Of a stretch of 8,004 nt of DNA, positions 5,869-8,004 are shown in pieces. The stretch lies in assembly GCA_013817555.1 (NCBI GenBank), contig JACDCN010000086.1:1-8004 (forward strand), written 5' to 3'. Each line of letters opens with the position of its first letter. The first letter of the stretch is position 1. The stretch is from Actinomycetota bacterium. GTDB taxonomy: Bacteria; Actinomycetota; Thermoleophilia; Gaiellales; Gaiellaceae. Position numbers and translations under genes: made by a program. A model generated the notes under the pieces. The model was not told the DNA's origin. It made no database searches and was given only the letters and a program-made list of their open reading frames with translations.

Positions 5869-7118
5869 GAGGTCAACCTGGCGAGGACGTCGTCGAGTGC
5901 GACCTCCTCGTCTTTTTGCCCGCGCCTCCGCAGCGTCGCGCCATCGGCTCGAACCTGAACGATCGTCGTTGCTCCGACGCGTGCCGCCTGGGTCAGCTGA
6001 CCTTTCAACGAGCGATCCGCGTAGTCCGTGTCGCTCGCGACGCCTCGCGCTCGCAGCTCACCGAGCCACGATGCGATGAGCTCGCGCGAGGCTCCTTCGG
6101 AGGGGGCGAGGAAGACGTCTGTCTCCCAGGGGCTCGCCTGGACGCCTGCGCGCTCGACTGCGAGAACGAGCCGCTCGATCCCCGCGCCGAATCCGACTCC
6201 GGGAATCGGCGGCCCGCCGATCTCCTCGACGAGGCCGTCGTAGCGTCCGCCGCCCGAGAGCGCGCTCTGCGCCCCTTGATCAGGGCCGACAAACTCCCAG
6301 GTCGTGCGCGTGTAGTAGTCGAGTCCCCGTACGAGCGTCGGGACGATCTCATGGGGGACACCGCACGCGTCGAGATCGCGCCTGACCGCCTCGAAATGCT
6401 CCTTGCAGGCCACGCACAGCGACTCCCCGATCTTGGGTGCGTGCTCGAGTGCCTCCTGCACGGCCCTGGGCTTGGCGTCGAAGTTGTCGAAGACGCGCAG
6501 CGGGCTCGCCGCGGCCTTCTCACGGGTGGGCGCGTCCAATCGTTCGAGGTTTGCCGTGAGCCAGTCGCTCAGGCGAGCGAGGTAGGCGGGACGGCATTCG
6601 CGGCAGCCGATCGAATTCAGCGCCAGCGCGAACTCGGATACGCCCAGACGCGTGAGGAGAGCGTGGTAGAGCTGGATCACCTCGGCGTCGACCGATGGAT
6701 GCTCGGATCCGATCGCCTCGACCGAAAGCTGCCAGTGCTCGCGATACCTTCCCTTCTGCGGTGTCGCGTACCGGTACATGGGGCCGACGGTGTACAGCTT
6801 CACCGGCTGCGGCTCGCGGTGCATGCCGTGGTCGACGTAGGCGCGGCAGATCGGAGCCGTCCCCTCGGGCCGCAGGGTGAGGGATCGGCCGCCTCGATCC
6901 TCGAACGTATACATCTCCTTTTGCACGACGTCCGAACCCGCGCCGGAGGTGCGCTCGAAGAGCGCCGTGTCCTCGAATACGGGCGTTACGATCGGCCGGT
7001 AGCCGTACAGCGCGCACAGCCGCTCGGCCTCCCCGATGACGAGGCGCCAGAGCGGCTGCTCTACGGGTACGACATCGTGCGCCCCGCGCGGCCGTTCGAT
7101 CTTCGTCGGCGAGGTCAA
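5865..7118 (-). CDS. hisS: Histidyl-tRNA synthetase
   Basis: Class II synthetase that charges tRNA-His. At 417 residues it has the normal length. Seen: RPRGAHDVVP at 9-18, motif 2 TLRPEGTAPICRAY (81-94) and the loop GPMYRYATPQKGRYREHWQ (112-130), a possible metal-binding pair of CxxC motifs (C172/C175 and C235/C238) in the insertion region, the histidine A motif LVRGLDYYTR (262-271), GGRYDGL (290-296), motif 3 GFGAGIERL (309-317), and the C-terminal anticodon-binding domain from about 333. The TTG start at 7118 is chosen because it precedes the conserved N-terminus, shares two bases with the upstream stop, and has GGAG eight bases upstream. The open frame runs about 600 bases further upstream but only as a shadow of the MBL gene. 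Coupled by overlap to both neighbours. Confidence 0.97.
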   Translation of the reverse strand: MTSPTKIERPRGAHDVVPVEQPLWRLVIGEAERLCALYGYRPIVTPVFEDTALFERTSGAGSDVVQKEMYTFEDRGGRSLTLRPEGTAPICRAYVDHGMHREPQPVKLYTVGPMYRYATPQKGRYREHWQLSVEAIGSEHPSVDAEVIQLYHALLTRLGVSEFALALNSIGCRECRPAYLARLSDWLTANLERLDAPTREKAAASPLRVFDNFDAKPRAVQEALEHAPKIGESLCVACKEHFEAVRRDLDACGVPHEIVPTLVRGLDYYTRTTWEFVGPDQGAQSALSGGGRYDGLVEEIGGPPIPGVGFGAGIERLVLAVERAGVQASPWETDVFLAPSEGASRELIASWLGELRARGVASDTDYADRSLKGQLTQAARVGATTIVQVRADGATLRRRGQKDEEVALDDVLARLTS

Positions 7119-7762
7119 CTCGTACGCTCCGCGCGCAACTCGGCCAGGAAGGGATTGCGCGCGAGCTCGTCTCCCAGGGTCGTTGTTGGACCGTGCCCCG
7201 GATAGACGACCGTGTCGGGTGGCAGCGTGTCGACGAGAGAGCGAATCGAGGCGACGAGCGTGTCCCAGTCTGCCCCGGGGAGATCGGTGCGCCCAACCGA
7301 GCCTGCGAAGAGGACGTCGCCCGAGAAGAGGCTTCCATCCGCGTGATAGGCGATGTGGGCGGGAGAGTGCCCGGGTACGGACAGGACGTCGAACGCGATT
7401 CCGGCGACGTCGACCGTCTCCCCGCCACGGAGCAGGACGTCCGGCGTGTAGGGACGGAGCGATATCCCGGACGGCGTGAAGCGGCTCGGATCCTCGAGCA
7501 ACGACCGCTCGCCCTCGGACATGTGCACGCGGGCGCCCGTGCCGTCCGCGAGCTCGGCCACGCCGAGGAGGTGATCCCAGTGCCCGTGGGTCACCAGAAT
7601 TGCCGCGCAGTGGGCTCCCAGTCGTTCGAGCAGGAGCCGCAACTCGGCAGCGTCTCCGCTCGGATCGACGACCACGGCCTCGGGGGCGGAGGTACTGGCT
7701 CGAGCCACGTAGCAATTCGTGCCGAGCGGTCCGAGCGAGAGCTGGTCGACTTCGAGCGCCAT
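7115..7762 (-). CDS. MBL-fold hydrolase, glyoxalase II-like
   Basis: A 215-residue metallo-beta-lactamase-fold protein of the short hydroxyacylglutathione hydrolase-like (YcbL) type, without the long C-terminal domain of classical glyoxalase II. The metal ligands are all present: THGHWDH (H59, H61, D63, H64), PGHSP (H132), SGDVLF (D149) and YPGHGP (H190). GRTDLPGAD (157-165) and the late RNPFL motif also fit this group. Such enzymes hydrolyse thioesters or related small substrates in the cytoplasm with two zinc or iron ions; the substrate cannot be named here. ATG at 7762, ten bases after the upstream stop and without a clear Shine-Dalgarno sequence. An MBL-fold gene before hisS is common in actinobacteria; translational coupling to hisS is likely. 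Confidence 0.92.
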   Translation of the reverse strand: MALEVDQLSLGPLGTNCYVARASTSAPEAVVVDPSGDAAELRLLLERLGAHCAAILVTHGHWDHLLGVAELADGTGARVHMSEGERSLLEDPSRFTPSGISLRPYTPDVLLRGGETVDVAGIAFDVLSVPGHSPAHIAYHADGSLFSGDVLFAGSVGRTDLPGADWDTLVASIRSLVDTLPPDTVVYPGHGPTTTLGDELARNPFLAELRAERTS

Positions 7763-7772
7763 CGACCGGACG

Positions 7773-8004
7773 TCAGCTCTTGCCCGACTCGCGGCGGGCT
7801 TCCCGCTTCTTGAACGACCGCCACATGACCCCGTCCAGGAAGTAGCTGAACGGGATGAAGATCGCGACGATGAAGGCGGTCTGGATCAGCTGGTCGGCGA
7901 GGGCAAGATCGCTCGAGAGCAGCATCACCGTGACGAACATGATCGGGGCGAAGACGAGGCCCCGCTTGAGCGTCCGACGCCAAGACGGGGGCTGCGCTTC
8001 CCGG
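7773..8004 (-). CDS. Small membrane protein, C-terminal part (partial, cut by window edge)
   Basis: The last 76 residues of a protein whose start lies beyond the right edge. Two hydrophobic segments are seen: GLVFAPIMFVTVMLLSS and LIQTAFIVAIFIPFSYFLDGVM. They are joined by a short loop and followed by a basic tail, WRSFKKREARRESGKS, that is probably cytoplasmic. A basic stretch, WRRTLKRG, precedes the first helix, so both ends are probably inside the cell. I do not recognise the family and assign no function. It ends ten bases before the MBL gene and is probably cotranscribed with it. Strong codon bias in this frame and clear membrane helices support it as a real gene. Confidence 0.75.
   Translation of the reverse strand, partial: REAQPPSWRRTLKRGLVFAPIMFVTVMLLSSDLALADQLIQTAFIVAIFIPFSYFLDGVMWRSFKKREARRESGKS

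Noticed and set aside
5850..7205. Plus-strand open frame of 451 codons opposite hisS
   Set aside because: The minus strand encodes HisRS with all its motifs. The plus-strand product has no domain pattern and no ribosome site.
7119..7715. N-terminal extension of about 200 residues on HisRS in the same open frame
   Set aside because: The extension is Arg-rich, lies over the MBL gene in another frame, and is not found in HisRS. The TTG at 7118 fits the family N-terminus and has a ribosome site.
7119..8004. T-box leader upstream of hisS-aspS, as in Firmicutes
   Set aside because: The genes overlap the MBL gene directly. There is no untranslated leader, T-box sequence or terminator/antiterminator arrangement.

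Overview
The window is a compact, GC-rich stretch of a bacterial chromosome in which every credible gene lies on the minus strand. It is therefore read from right (8004) to left (1). It is a translation/tRNA-charging neighbourhood. In transcription order it holds: the tail of a small two-helix membrane protein (cut by the right edge), a metallo-beta-lactamase-fold hydrolase, hisS, aspS, a small membrane-anchored double-psi beta-barrel (RlpA-like) protein, an intergenic segment rich in RNA-like hairpins, mnmA, a DUF948 membrane protein, and the N-terminal half of alaS (cut by the left edge).

The likely source is an actinobacterium, perhaps class Thermoleophilia or a relative. The reasons are high GC, GTG/TTG starts, the alaS signature QKC-x-RTPDIDEVG (the actinobacterial form rather than the usual GGKHNDL form), a DUF948 gene directly before alaS, and an MBL-fold gene directly before hisS. 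This placement is inferred from remembered family features, not from a search.

Layout. (a) 5865-8004: membrane protein, MBL hydrolase, hisS and aspS form one unit. There is a 10-base gap before the MBL gene, a stop/start overlap into hisS (TTG start) and a GTGA overlap into aspS. (b) 3425-4128: a 275-base spacer with hairpins, then the DPBB-like gene, whose start is uncertain. (c) 3143-3424: a 282-base spacer with several perfect hairpins, a long-range 7-bp complementarity and a T6 tract on the minus strand. It is a candidate non-coding RNA. Its position between aspS and mnmA recalls 6S-1 RNA in the Bacillus aspS-yrvM gap. A weak promoter that could give a leaderless mnmA message follows it. 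(d) 1-3142: mnmA, DUF948 and alaS in a tight run. A 14-bp hairpin fills most of the gap between DUF948 and alaS.

Together the genes charge tRNA with His, Asp and Ala and thiolate U34 of tRNA. The order hisS-aspS-(6S)-mnmA-alaS is also known from Firmicutes, so it looks like an old conserved neighbourhood. No mobile element, CRISPR array, rRNA or tRNA gene was seen. The points most worth a second look are the unusual N-terminal domain on MnmA, the structured aspS-mnmA spacer, the altered HisRS motif-2 loop, the hairpin in front of alaS, and the start/frame problem of the DPBB gene.
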